The notes beneath the pieces were generated by a model. That model was not told where the DNA came from. It ran no database searches and worked only from the letters and a program-made list of their open reading frames with translations. Made by a program: the position numbers and the translations under genes. Shown here one piece after another: positions 42,784-51,025 of a stretch of DNA of 64,000 nucleotides (its first letter is position 1; each line of letters begins with the position of its first letter). The stretch is from Brevundimonas intermedia (GTDB taxonomy: Bacteria > Pseudomonadota > Alphaproteobacteria > Caulobacterales > Caulobacteraceae), in NCBI RefSeq assembly GCF_004614235.1, contig NZ_SPVH01000006.1:496001-560000 (forward strand), given 5' to 3'.

Positions 42784-43560
42784 TTGAAGCGGATCCTCAA
42801 GTTGCCTCCAGACCAGCACCTTCGCACGGTCCTTGCGCGCCACAGCATTGATACCGGCCCCAACTCAGCCGTGAGGGGTGTTCAAGCCACCCTCTTACCA
42901 CTTATCGTGCGCTGGAGCGGAGCTTCCCTCGTTGATGTCAAAACCAGCGGTTCTTTCGCCAAAGGCACAGCGGTGCGAGGCGGCACAGATGTCGACCTCT
43001 TTATCTCGTTAAGTTCGTCCCTCCAGACGCCGTTGAAAGAGATATATGAGACGCTGAATGCTGCCGTGACGGTCGGTGGATACGTCGCCCGCCGACAGAA
43101 TGTTTCGGTTGGTTTGACTGTTGGACATTGGAAGGTCGATCTTACTCCCGGTCGAAGGCAGGATCAGTTCGGCAACTACCATAGTCTTTGGAGTACCAAG
43201 ACCGGTAGTTGGCTTCAAACAAACATCGCCGAGCATTGTCGCGTTGTCTCTGGCTCAGGCCGCCTGGATGAAATCCGTCTGATCAAAATCTGGCGCAATC
43301 GGTATGGGCTCGATTTTCCGTCGTTCTACCTCGAACTGTTTGTCATTGAGGCATTGAAAGGCGCGCGTATCGGCAACCTTCAGCAGAACATCGTTACGAT
43401 CCTGGAAGCTATCCGCGACAAGATTGCGGTCTGGCGGTTCGCCGACCCGGCGAACACCAACAACATCGTTTCTGATACCGTCACCGCCGGCGGTAAATCG
43501 AATCTATCTGCGGCAGCTCGAAACGCTCTGGCGAGCCAATGGACAACGGTGTTTCAATGA
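42784..43560 (+). CDS. CD-NTase/OAS-like nucleotidyltransferase
   Basis: The 258-residue protein has the Pol-beta nucleotidyltransferase signature SGSFAKGTAVRGGTDVDLF with GS at 56-57 and metal-binding Asp69 and Asp71. A third acidic residue is Asp119 (HWKVDLTPG). The C-terminal part has an OAS-like helical module (IKIWRNRYGLDFPSFYLELF). This architecture fits cGAS/DncV-like enzymes of CBASS defence, but archaeal CCA-adding enzymes share the same motif. The start is a TTG with a weak ribosome-binding site. It is coupled (ATGA) to the DUF6602 gene, its likely partner. Confidence 0.72.
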   Translation: MKRILKLPPDQHLRTVLARHSIDTGPNSAVRGVQATLLPLIVRWSGASLVDVKTSGSFAKGTAVRGGTDVDLFISLSSSLQTPLKEIYETLNAAVTVGGYVARRQNVSVGLTVGHWKVDLTPGRRQDQFGNYHSLWSTKTGSWLQTNIAEHCRVVSGSGRLDEIRLIKIWRNRYGLDFPSFYLELFVIEALKGARIGNLQQNIVTILEAIRDKIAVWRFADPANTNNIVSDTVTAGGKSNLSAAARNALASQWTTVFQ

Positions 43561-44273
43561 GCAGTTGGTCGATTCAGGAAATTTTCGCCGACTTTCACAA
43601 GAAAATGCAAGGAGAATTGGAATCGGCCCGGAAACTTGGCCACCCAACTGACAAGGGGGACGCAAGTGAACAGGTCTGGATTGATGTCCTGAACGCCTAT
43701 CTTCCGAAACGATACGAGGCCCGAAAAGGGTTTGTCGTAGACAGTACAGGAACTTTCAGTACGCAGATCGACGTAATCATTCATGATCGCCAATATTCGC
43801 CCTTCGTCTTTACCTTCAAGGGTACGGACGTTGTGCCTGCCGAGAGCATCTATGCCGTCTTCGAGGCGAAGCAAGAAACCACCGCCGAACACATACGATA
43901 TGCGAAGGAGAAGGCCGCTTCTGTGCGCGCGTTAAAGCGCACGAGTCTGGGCACGCAGACCATCAATGGGCCTTCGCCGGTAAAGCCACTCCACCACATT
44001 CTCAGCGGCTTGCTTACCCTGAGTTCGAGCTGGAGACCGGCGCTTGGAAAGACCTTTTCTGACCATCTAGATAGGGTGGTGGATCATGGCGCGTTGGATA
44101 TCGGGTGTGTCGCCGATGCAGGATGGTTCAAACGTTTACCGGATGGCGATTTTGAGGTTCACGAGGCCGACAAAGCCGCCACACGTTTTCTGTTCGAGCT
44201 GATGGCTCAGCTTCAAGCTATCGGTACCGTACCGGTCATCGATGTGCGCGCATATACTGCGATGATCGATTGA
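43557..44273 (+). CDS. DUF6602 protein, PD-(D/E)xK nuclease-like
   Basis: The 238-residue protein matches the DUF6602 pattern: DKGDASEQVWIDVLNAYLP, then RKGFVVDSTGTFSTQIDVII and VFEAKQ. Glu38, Asp72 and Glu103-x-Lys105 form a plausible PD-(D/E)xK site. No membrane segment or cyclic-nucleotide sensor domain is recognisable. It overlaps the nucleotidyltransferase stop by four bases, so one product probably acts with the other, possibly as a nuclease effector controlled by a nucleotide signal. That is inference. Confidence 0.68.
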   Translation: MSSWSIQEIFADFHKKMQGELESARKLGHPTDKGDASEQVWIDVLNAYLPKRYEARKGFVVDSTGTFSTQIDVIIHDRQYSPFVFTFKGTDVVPAESIYAVFEAKQETTAEHIRYAKEKAASVRALKRTSLGTQTINGPSPVKPLHHILSGLLTLSSSWRPALGKTFSDHLDRVVDHGALDIGCVADAGWFKRLPDGDFEVHEADKAATRFLFELMAQLQAIGTVPVIDVRAYTAMID

Positions 44274-44440
44274 GGCAGGCCGGCGGCCTTTAGTCTCCTG
44301 ACCCTCGGACTGCTCTTGTTGCCAACACATTCAGGCGGTCCGCTTAACCCGCTTCCCACTTGGTCCCCACCAAACTGCCGAGCAGAATAGCCTCCACTAT
44401 ACAGGCTGGGCGGTCCCTCATGACAGTAGCTCTGGAACGT
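44274..44440. other. Intergenic tail of the island
   Basis: No ORF of note. It ends at the degenerate tRNA remnant at 44,441. Confidence 0.4.
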
Positions 44441-44484
44441 TGGTGCCGCTCAGGCGACTCGAACGCGCGCCCCCGCATTACAAG
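44441..44484 (-). repeat. Degenerate tRNA-Thr-like 3' half
   Basis: TGGTGCCGCT, GACTCGAAC and CATTACAAG correspond to the acceptor end, T-loop and anticodon loop of a threonine tRNA (loop reads TTGTAA on the minus strand, that is UGU). The 5' half is absent. It may be the scar of another integration that used a different tRNA-Thr. Confidence 0.6.
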
Positions 44485-44504
44485 TGACCCCTTGAAGCTA
44501 AAGG

Positions 44505-44584
44505 CACTCTAGCGTGGGAACAGGGTATGGACTGGGATTTGCGCGCTTTCGCGCGCTCCCGTCGTCCGCCCCTACTGGAAGTGG
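44505..44584. repeat. 80-bp spacer shared with 20,614-20,696
   Basis: GGTATGGACTGGGATTTGCG and the palindrome GCGCGCTTTCGCGCGC are present in both places, each time between a variant and an exact tRNA 3' half. The whole 200-bp module 20,546-20,742 is thus repeated here. Confidence 0.75.
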
Positions 44585-44660
44585 TGGTGCCGCTTAGGTG
44601 ACTCGAACACCTGACCCCATCATTACGAATGATGTGCTCTACCGGCTGAGCTAAAGCGGC
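44585..44660 (-). tRNA. tRNA-Thr (anticodon CGT)
   Basis: The full 76-nt cloverleaf is visible: acceptor GCCGCTT paired with AAGCGGC, encoded ACCA end, D-arm GCTCAGCCGGTAGAGC, anticodon stem CATCA/TGATG with loop TTCGTAA (anticodon CGU, codon ACG), and T-arm GGTG-TTCGAGT-CACC. It is the insertion target of the island; its 3' half is repeated at 20,697 and 12,666. Confidence 0.95.
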
Positions 44661-44701
44661 CCGGTTGCGACGGACGAAGCAGTCCGCGCGAGACGGGGTC
44701 T

Positions 44702-45424
44702 TTATACGGCCGCATCGCGCTTGCCAAGCGCCGCTTTCAAGATCGTGAGCAATGTCGCTTCGTCGGGCGTTTGGGCCACGGCCGGCGTCAGGCCCAGGGC
44801 GACCAGCGGGGCGGCGGCGGCGGCTGAAATGCAGACCGTGACGGCGTGGGACAGCCGGGCGACGCCTTGTTCGGCCAGGATCTTCGCCGCGCGGGGAGAG
44901 TGGATCAGGATCGCGTCGAATATCGTGGGTGCGGTGACGGTCGTGGGTCTGGCGCGATAGACGATCAAGGGCTGGACCGAGAGGTTGCGGGCGTCGGCTG
45001 CCGTCAGGGCGGCGTCGAAGTCGCCGGCGGGGGTTTCGGCCTGCGGAACCAGCACGACGCCGTCGCTCAGTTCGGAGCCGATCAGGCGGGCGAGAGCGTG
45101 GAGGTCGCCGGAGGCGGAGCGGACGTCGGCGAAGCCGGCGTCGCAGGCGGCCCGGGCGGTCGCATCGCCCACGGCGAAGACCGGGGGGCCGCGTTCGCGG
45201 GTCAGGGCGGCGAAGGCGGCGACGCCGTTGATGCTGGTGAAGGCCAAGGCGGCGAACGGGGCCAGGTCGGGGATTGGCGGGGTCAGGTTTTCGATCGCAA
45301 GCAGGGGGGCGATGATCGGCTCAAAGCCCATGGCTCGCAGCCGTGCGGCGGTGCGCGAGGCGCCGGGTTCGGCGCGGGTGACCCAGATGCGGGCGGGCTT
45401 GGCTTCAGCGTCGGGGGCGGTCAT
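44702..45424 (-). CDS. hemD: Uroporphyrinogen-III synthase
   Basis: HemD closes hydroxymethylbilane into uroporphyrinogen III in tetrapyrrole synthesis. The 240-residue length is normal. Sequence is poorly conserved in this family, but IWVTRAEPGASRTAARLRAM, ALAFTSINGVAAF, and AILIHSPRAAKIL fit. It starts on the stop of hemC (ATGA overlap), the classic hemC-hemD arrangement. The tRNA and island lie immediately downstream. Confidence 0.88.
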   Translation of the reverse strand: MTAPDAEAKPARIWVTRAEPGASRTAARLRAMGFEPIIAPLLAIENLTPPIPDLAPFAALAFTSINGVAAFAALTRERGPPVFAVGDATARAACDAGFADVRSASGDLHALARLIGSELSDGVVLVPQAETPAGDFDAALTAADARNLSVQPLIVYRARPTTVTAPTIFDAILIHSPRAAKILAEQGVARLSHAVTVCISAAAAAPLVALGLTPAVAQTPDEATLLTILKAALGKRDAAV

Positions 45425-46386
45425 CCGTCCAGGGTCGCTGGATCGACCTCCTGATCGCCGGCCCAGGCGTGGACCTCGCCGCCCAGACGCTGGCCCAGGG
45501 CGCGGGCGTCGGCTTCGGTGGGTTGGGCTAGGTCGCCGACACGGCGCCAGCGGGCGGAACCGTCGGGGCTGAGCATTTCGGTGGTCAGGTGCAGCGCATC
45601 GTTGGCGATCAGGGCATAGGCGCCGACGGCGGTGCGGCACGACCCCTCCAGCGCCGTCATGGCCCCGCGCTCGGCGGCGACGGCGATGGCGGTCTCGGGG
45701 TGGTTCAGGGCGGCGACCCAATGAGCATTCAGGGGGGCGTCGATGTCGGCGGCGCGCGTCTGAATGGCCAAAGCGCCCTGGCCCGGCGCGGGCAGGAAGG
45801 CGTCTAGCGACAGTTTCTCGCGGATGTGTTCGGTCACGCCCAGCCGCGCCATGCCTGAGACGGCCAGCAGAATGGCGTCGAAATCGCCCTCGGCCGCGCG
45901 ACGCAGGCGGGTGTCGATGTTGCCGCGCAGCATCTCGACCTTCAGATCGGGCCGCAGGGCCAGGGCCTGGGCCTGGCGACGCAGGCTGGCGGTGCCCAGG
46001 CGCGCGCCGAAGGGCAGGGCGTCGAAACTGTCGAAGTCGCGGCTGATGAAGGCGTCGCGCGCGTCCTCGCGTTCGGGGATGGCGGCGATGCACAGGCCAT
46101 CGGGCTGTTCGGCGGGGACGTCCTTCATCGAATGGATGGCGATGTCGATCCGGCCGGCCAGCAGCGCCTCCTCGATCTCCTTGGTGAACAGGGCCTTGCC
46201 GCCGACCTCCAGCAGGCGGCGGTCCTGGATGCGGTCGCCGGTGGTGACGATCTCGACCAGGGGGATGGCGGTCTCGATCTCGGCCTCGGGCACGTTCAGG
46301 GCGCGGCCGATGGCGCGCTGCATCATGCCAGATTGGGCCAGGGCCAGCTTGGAGCGCCGGGTGCCGATGCGGAGAGGAAAGGTCAT
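45421..46386 (-). CDS. hemC: Porphobilinogen deaminase (hydroxymethylbilane synthase)
   Basis: HemC joins four porphobilinogens into hydroxymethylbilane. The 321-residue protein starts MTFPLRIGTRRSKLALAQSG and has VEMLRGNIDTRLRRAAEGDF and the dipyrromethane-cofactor cysteine region LEGSCRTAVGAY. It is transcribed divergently from tsaD, with the two 5' ends overlapping or adjacent, as in many alphaproteobacteria. Confidence 0.95.
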   Translation of the reverse strand: MTFPLRIGTRRSKLALAQSGMMQRAIGRALNVPEAEIETAIPLVEIVTTGDRIQDRRLLEVGGKALFTKEIEEALLAGRIDIAIHSMKDVPAEQPDGLCIAAIPEREDARDAFISRDFDSFDALPFGARLGTASLRRQAQALALRPDLKVEMLRGNIDTRLRRAAEGDFDAILLAVSGMARLGVTEHIREKLSLDAFLPAPGQGALAIQTRAADIDAPLNAHWVAALNHPETAIAVAAERGAMTALEGSCRTAVGAYALIANDALHLTTEMLSPDGSARWRRVGDLAQPTEADARALGQRLGGEVHAWAGDQEVDPATLDG

Positions 46387-46426
46387 GAGCGTTGCGCACC
46401 GGTCGCCGGGTCGCTACCTCGACCCG

Positions 46427-47572
46427 ATGGAGAGTTCCGCCGACTATAGCAGCCGCGCCCATGCGGCAACTGGACGGGATGTCCGGGCGCTGACGGTGCT
46501 GGGCTTGGAAACCAGTTGCGACGAGACCGCCGCCTCGGTCGTGCGCCTGCACCCTTCTGAAATGGGCGGCCGGGCCGAGGTCTTGTCCTCCGTGGTTCAC
46601 AGCCAGATCGACGACCATGCGGCCTATGGCGGCGTGGTGCCCGAGATCGCTGCGCGCAGCCATGTCGAGATGATCGCCGAGGTCACGCGCCGCGCGATGG
46701 CCGAGGTGGACATGGGCTATGACGGGCTGGACGGGATCGCGGCAACGGCCGGGCCGGGTCTGGTCGGCGGGGTCATGGTGGGCCTCAGCTTCGGCAAAGC
46801 GGCGGCCTTGGCGCGCGGACTGCCCCTGGTGGCGGTCAATCATCTGGAAGGCCATGCGGTGTCGGCGCGGTTGGGAGCGGAGGTCGCCTATCCCTTCCTG
46901 CTGCTCCTGGTGTCGGGCGGTCATTGTCAGCTGCTGGAGGTGCGCGGCATCGGCGACATGAGCCGGATCGGCGCCACCATCGACGATGCGGCGGGCGAAG
47001 CCTTCGACAAGATCGCCAAGGCCCTGGGCCTGGGTTATCCGGGCGGGCCGGCGCTGGAGCGGCTGGCGGCGCAGGGCGATGGATCGAAGATCGACCTGCC
47101 GCGCGCGCTTCTGGGCCGCAAGGACTGCGACTTTTCGTTCTCGGGCCTGAAGACGGCAGCCTTCCGCATCGCCCAGACCTGCGAGACCGATCAAGACAAG
47201 GCCGATCTGGCCGACGCGGTTCAGAACGCCATCGCGCGACAGCTGTCGGATCGGTCCGAGCGGGCGCTGGCGGCCTATGCTGAAACCCACGACCATCGGC
47301 TGTTCGTGGTCGCGGGCGGGGTCGCCGCCAACAAGACCATCCGCGCCACACTGGAGGCGACGGCGGCGAAACACGGCTTCGACTTCCTGGCGCCGCCCAT
47401 GGCCTATTGCACCGACAATGCGGCGATGATCGCCCTGGCGGGGGCCGAGCGGCTGGCCCTGGGTCTGACCAGCGACATCGATGTCGTCGCACGACCGCGA
47501 TGGCCGCTGGACGAAGCGCGCGCCTTGGCCGATCCTTCGCATAAGCCGGGCCGCAAAGGCGCCAAGGCGTGA
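46427..47572 (+). CDS. tsaD: tRNA N6-threonylcarbamoyladenosine transferase
   Basis: TsaD transfers threonylcarbamoyl to A37 of ANN-decoding tRNAs, with TsaB and TsaE. The protein has [16 protein letters not shown], the metal-binding [20 protein letters not shown], and ASHP-like segments in an ASKHA fold. With the ATG at 46,427 it is 381 residues; an ATG at 46,385 overlapping the hemC start would give 395, and the conserved region begins about residue 24. The start is therefore uncertain. It is followed by gpsA. Confidence 0.92.
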   Translation: MESSADYSSRAHAATGRDVRALTVLGLETSCDETAASVVRLHPSEMGGRAEVLSSVVHSQIDDHAAYGGVVPEIAARSHVEMIAEVTRRAMAEVDMGYDGLDGIAATAGPGLVGGVMVGLSFGKAAALARGLPLVAVNHLEGHAVSARLGAEVAYPFLLLLVSGGHCQLLEVRGIGDMSRIGATIDDAAGEAFDKIAKALGLGYPGGPALERLAAQGDGSKIDLPRALLGRKDCDFSFSGLKTAAFRIAQTCETDQDKADLADAVQNAIARQLSDRSERALAAYAETHDHRLFVVAGGVAANKTIRATLEATAAKHGFDFLAPPMAYCTDNAAMIALAGAERLALGLTSDIDVVARPRWPLDEARALADPSHKPGRKGAKA

Positions 47573-47598
47573 AAGATAGAAGAGCCTCGGGAGGGCGT

Positions 47599-48597
47599 AT
47601 GGAATTCCGCACGGCAGGGGTCATCGGCGCGGGCGCCTGGGGCACCGCCCTGGCGCAGGTCTGCGTCCGGGCAGGCCTCGACACGACGCTGCAGGCGCGA
47701 GAGCAGAAGCTGGTCGAGACGCTGCGGGCGACGCGGGCCAACGACCTGTATCTGCCCGGCGTGCCGTTGGCGGACGAACTGAAGTTCACGGCCGACCTGG
47801 CCGACCTGGCCGACTGCGACGTGATCCTGGCGGTGCCGCCGGCCCAGCATATGCGCGCCACTCTGACGGCCTTTGCGCCCCATCACCGCCCCGGCGTGCC
47901 GGTGGTGCTGTGCTCTAAGGGGGTCGAGCGCGGCACGATGAAGCTGATGACCGAGGTGCTGGCCGAGACCCTGCCGAATGCGCCCGCCGCCGTCCTGTCC
48001 GGCCCCAGTTTCGCGGGCGAGGTGTCGCGCGGCCTGCCGACGGCCGTCACCCTGGCCTGCGCCGATGCGGCGCTGGGCCAGGCGCTGTTGAACACCCTGT
48101 CGGCGCCGGGTTTCCGGCCCTATCTGGCGACCGATCTGGTGGGCGCCGAGGCGGGCGGGGCGCTGAAGAATGTGCTGGCCATCGCCTGCGGCATTTCCGA
48201 GGGACGACAGTTGGGGCGCAGCGCCCACGCCGCCCTGATCACGCGCGGCTTTGCGGAAATGACCCGCCTCGCCGTCGCCATGGGCGGTCAGGCCGAGACG
48301 GTGGCGGGCCTGTGCGGTCTGGGCGATCTGGTCCTGACCTGCTCCAGCCCCCAGTCGCGCAACATGAGCCTGGGTCTGGCCCTGGGCCAGGGGCAGACGG
48401 TGGAACAGGCCCTGGTCGGCAAACGGTCGGTGGCCGAAGGTTATGAGAGCGCGCCGGCCGTGCGCGAACTGGCCGCGCGCCTGGGCGTCGAAATCCCGAT
48501 CTCCGAAGGCGTCGCCGCCCTGCTGGCCGGCGAGATCGACGTGGACGGCCTGATCGACGGCCTGCTGTCGCGTCCGCTGAAGGCCGAGCGTGTCTGA
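47599..48597 (+). CDS. gpsA: Glycerol-3-phosphate dehydrogenase [NAD(P)+]
   Basis: GpsA reduces dihydroxyacetone phosphate to sn-glycerol-3-phosphate for phospholipid synthesis. The 332-residue protein has the Rossmann motif [45 protein letters not shown], and the catalytic Lys region [13 protein letters not shown]. The ATG at 47,599 has GGGAGGG upstream; a start at 47,569 would precede the family N-terminus. It overlaps the Rieske gene by 8 bases. Confidence 0.95.
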   Translation: MEFRTAGVIGAGAWGTALAQVCVRAGLDTTLQAREQKLVETLRATRANDLYLPGVPLADELKFTADLADLADCDVILAVPPAQHMRATLTAFAPHHRPGVPVVLCSKGVERGTMKLMTEVLAETLPNAPAAVLSGPSFAGEVSRGLPTAVTLACADAALGQALLNTLSAPGFRPYLATDLVGAEAGGALKNVLAIACGISEGRQLGRSAHAALITRGFAEMTRLAVAMGGQAETVAGLCGLGDLVLTCSSPQSRNMSLGLALGQGQTVEQALVGKRSVAEGYESAPAVRELAARLGVEIPISEGVAALLAGEIDVDGLIDGLLSRPLKAERV

Positions 48598-48967
48598 GGA
48601 GGCCCCGGCCGAGCGCCAGCGGGTCTGGAAGACGCCGCCCGGCGTGGCCCTGTGCGCCGAGGGCGACATCGCCGATCCCGGCTCGCGCGGCTTCGTGCTT
48701 CAGATCGGCGAGGCCTTCTTCCACGGCTTCGTGGTCAGGAAGGACGGTCAGGTCGCCGGCTGGGTCGACCGCTGCCCCCATGCGGGCTTTCCCATCGCCA
48801 TGGAGATCGACCGCTATCTGACGCCCGACGGGTCGCTGATCCTGTGCGGCTGGCACGGGGCGGTGTTCGAGCCGCTGACCGGCGAGTGCAAGGGCGGCCC
48901 CTGCGCGGGCGGGCGGCTGACGCCCTGGCCCGTGGCGGCGACGGGCGGGATCGTCAGGACGGCCTGA
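48590..48967 (+). CDS. Rieske [2Fe-2S] domain protein
   Basis: The 125-residue product holds a single Rieske domain with both ligand pairs: CPH in [10 protein letters not shown] and CGWH in [13 protein letters not shown]. It is a small soluble ferredoxin-type protein, perhaps an electron-transfer partner of an oxygenase not in this window. The start is GTG inside the end of gpsA, so it is translationally coupled. Similar gpsA-Rieske pairs occur in Caulobacterales, as I recall; not checked. Confidence 0.88.
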   Translation: MSEEAPAERQRVWKTPPGVALCAEGDIADPGSRGFVLQIGEAFFHGFVVRKDGQVAGWVDRCPHAGFPIAMEIDRYLTPDGSLILCGWHGAVFEPLTGECKGGPCAGGRLTPWPVAATGGIVRTA

Positions 48968-48973
48968 GGCCGA

Positions 48974-49723
48974 TCAGCGCGCCAGCTTTCCCTTGGCCTT
49001 GGCGGCGCTGAAGACGACCTGCGGGTCCGGCTTCTTCACCTCGACGCTGGCGTGTTTCAGGATCGACAGGATGTAGCGCCCGATGTTCAGCCGCGCCGTC
49101 TTCTTGTCATCGGTGGCCACGACGAACCAAGGCGCGAAGGGGCGATCCGTCTCGTCCAGCATGCGGTCGCGGGCGTCGGAATAGGCGTCGAACCGCGCCT
49201 CGGCCTCGGCGTCCAGCGACGACAGCTTGAACTTCTTCAGCGGGTCGGTGCGGCGTTCCTTCAGCCGTTTGGCCTGTTCCTCGCGCGAGATGTCCAGCCA
49301 GATCTTGATCAGGATGATCCCGTCGTCGGTCAGCATCCGCTCGAAGCGCGGGGCGTCGGTCATGAACTGGGCGTACTGCTCGGGCTTGCAGTATCCCATC
49401 ACCGGCTCGACCCCGGCCCGGTTGTACCAGGACCGGTTGAAGATCACCGTCTCGCCCGCCGCCGGCAGGTGCGGGACATAGCGCTGGAAATACCACTGGC
49501 TGGCTTCGCGGTCGCTGGGCTTGGGCAGGGCGATGACGCGGGTCTGGCGCGGCGACATGTGTTCGGTCAGCCGCTTGATGGCGCCGTCCTTGCCGGCGGT
49601 GTCGCGACCCTCCAGCACGATGACCACGCGCGAGCCGTGTTCGATGCTCCAGGCCTGGCTCTGGACGATAGCCAGCTGGATCTGCTCCAGCTCGGCGTCA
49701 TAGGCGTCTGATTTCTTTCCCAT
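48974..49723 (-). CDS. ppk2: Polyphosphate kinase 2 family protein
   Basis: PPK2 enzymes phosphorylate nucleotides using polyphosphate. The 249-residue protein has the Walker-type motif VLEGRDTAGKDGAIKRLTEH, PSDREASQWYFQRY, and FNRSWYNRAGVEPVMG with the lid-region residues, consistent with the class I PPK2 fold. The ATG at 49,723 is chosen; a GTG three bases upstream is in frame. It is convergent with the Rieske gene. Confidence 0.92.
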   Translation of the reverse strand: MGKKSDAYDAELEQIQLAIVQSQAWSIEHGSRVVIVLEGRDTAGKDGAIKRLTEHMSPRQTRVIALPKPSDREASQWYFQRYVPHLPAAGETVIFNRSWYNRAGVEPVMGYCKPEQYAQFMTDAPRFERMLTDDGIILIKIWLDISREEQAKRLKERRTDPLKKFKLSSLDAEAEARFDAYSDARDRMLDETDRPFAPWFVVATDDKKTARLNIGRYILSILKHASVEVKKPDPQVVFSAAKAKGKLAR

Positions 49724-49838
49724 CACGAGAGAGTGGGCCGGATGCGGGATCGGGGCAAGCGGCGCGAGATTACGATCTTCTCATGCGACGCCGCGCGGTT
49801 TCGGACTAGGGTCGGAGACTTGCAGGAGGAGGGATCGC

Positions 49839-50966
49839 ATGACGCTGAACCGTCGAAACGTCATGGCTGCCGGCGCCGCAGCCGCCTTGTTGGGCGCCCG
49901 ACCGGCTGCGGCGCGGACTGCGGCGGCTTATGACGCCGCCCTGGACGCGGCCTTCGCCGCCCAGGCCCCGGTCGCTCTGGCGGGCGGAGTGGTGACGCGC
50001 GAGGGGCTGGCCTGGTCCGGGGTCCGGGGCGTGCGCCGGTTCGGCGGGAACGATGCGGCGACGCTCGATGACCGCTGGCATTTTGGGTCGAACACCAAGG
50101 CGATGACGGCGGCCCTGTTCGCGCGGTTGGTCGAACAAGGCCGAACCCAATGGGATGCGCCTCTGGGCGAACTGTTTCCCGGCATGACGATCGATCCAGG
50201 CTGGGATGGAACGACCATGCGCGACTTCATGGGCCACCGGGCCGGGGTCAAGGACGCGGCCGCCCTGGGCATGGTCTTCTTCATGACGGCGCGAGACGAT
50301 CCGCGATCCCTGCCCGAACAGCGGGCGGCCGTCGTCGAGCGGGTGCTGGGCGCACCGCCGAGCGGACCCAAGGGCGTCTATGAATACAGCAACGCCGACT
50401 ACATGATCGTCGGCGCCGCCATCGAAAGGATCACCGACGCACCTTGGGAAGAGGCGATGCGAGCCGAGGTCTATGGCCCATTGGGTCTGACGACCGGCGG
50501 GTTCGGCGCGCCGGTCCACAATGCGACGGGCGGCGCCAATGCCTGGGGACACAGAGGCGCCGGGGCCGGGCGGATCGTCATGGACCCCGCCGATCCGGGC
50601 GCGGACAACCCGCTGGTCCTCGGGCCTGCGGGCACGTCGCACATGACGCTGGCGGACTATGCGAAATGGCTGGGCGTCTTTCTGAACGACGGAGCGGGCT
50701 GGCTGAAATCCGAAACGGTCGCGACGCTCGCCGCCCCGTTGGCGGGCGAGGGAACGCCCTATGGGCTGGGCTGGATCGTTCTGCCGGCAAAAGCATGGTC
50801 CAGGGGGCCGATCCTGACCCACGATGGGTCGAACACCCTGTGGTATGCGACGGCCGTCGTGGCGCAGGGTCTCGGCGCGGCCTTCATCGGCCTGACCAAC
50901 CAGGGCGACGGGGCGGCGGCGACCGGACTGATGCCGGGGTTGGTCCGCGCTTTCGAGGCGGGGTGA
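49839..50966 (+). CDS. Serine hydrolase, beta-lactamase/PBP4 family (class C-like)
   Basis: The 375-residue protein has a twin-arginine-type signal (LNRRNVMAAGAAAALLGARP) and the serine-hydrolase triad motifs: SxxK in FGSNTKAMTAALF, YxN in YEYSNADYM, and HxG in THDGSNTLWY in place of KTG. Such proteins include esterases, D-amino-acid peptidases and class C beta-lactamases. It need not confer resistance. It is probably exported folded to the periplasm. Confidence 0.85.
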   Translation: MTLNRRNVMAAGAAAALLGARPAAARTAAAYDAALDAAFAAQAPVALAGGVVTREGLAWSGVRGVRRFGGNDAATLDDRWHFGSNTKAMTAALFARLVEQGRTQWDAPLGELFPGMTIDPGWDGTTMRDFMGHRAGVKDAAALGMVFFMTARDDPRSLPEQRAAVVERVLGAPPSGPKGVYEYSNADYMIVGAAIERITDAPWEEAMRAEVYGPLGLTTGGFGAPVHNATGGANAWGHRGAGAGRIVMDPADPGADNPLVLGPAGTSHMTLADYAKWLGVFLNDGAGWLKSETVATLAAPLAGEGTPYGLGWIVLPAKAWSRGPILTHDGSNTLWYATAVVAQGLGAAFIGLTNQGDGAAATGLMPGLVRAFEAG

Positions 50967-51025
50967 ACGTATCGCGCCCGGCGGCGTTTGCCAGCGGGGC
51001 CGTTTGCGGCCCGTGACGGGGCGGA

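Larger units (their letters stand above)
20697..44630. mobile_element. Second tRNA-Thr-bounded island segment with integrase
   Basis: It runs from the middle tRNA-derived repeat to the intact tRNA-Thr gene. It holds a tyrosine integrase (33,215), a RepA-like ATPase, XRE regulators, a Type IIG restriction-modification enzyme, a nucleotidyltransferase/nuclease pair, and the second block of repeat-separated genes. No conjugation or phage structural genes were seen. Confidence 0.75.

Noticed and set aside
29257-44630. Complete prophage or conjugative element
   Set aside because: No capsid, terminase, portal, tail, relaxase or type IV secretion gene was found; only integrase, RepA-like ATPase and regulators.
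44702-47542. 946-residue minus-strand open frame over hemD, hemC and tsaD
   Set aside because: Only its last 240 codons are hemD. The rest is antisense to tsaD and out of frame with hemC, an artefact of high GC.
49839-50966. Antibiotic-resistance class C beta-lactamase
   Set aside because: The SxxK, YxN and HxG motifs fit the wider serine-hydrolase family. HxG replaces KTG, as in esterases and peptidases, so a resistance role cannot be claimed.
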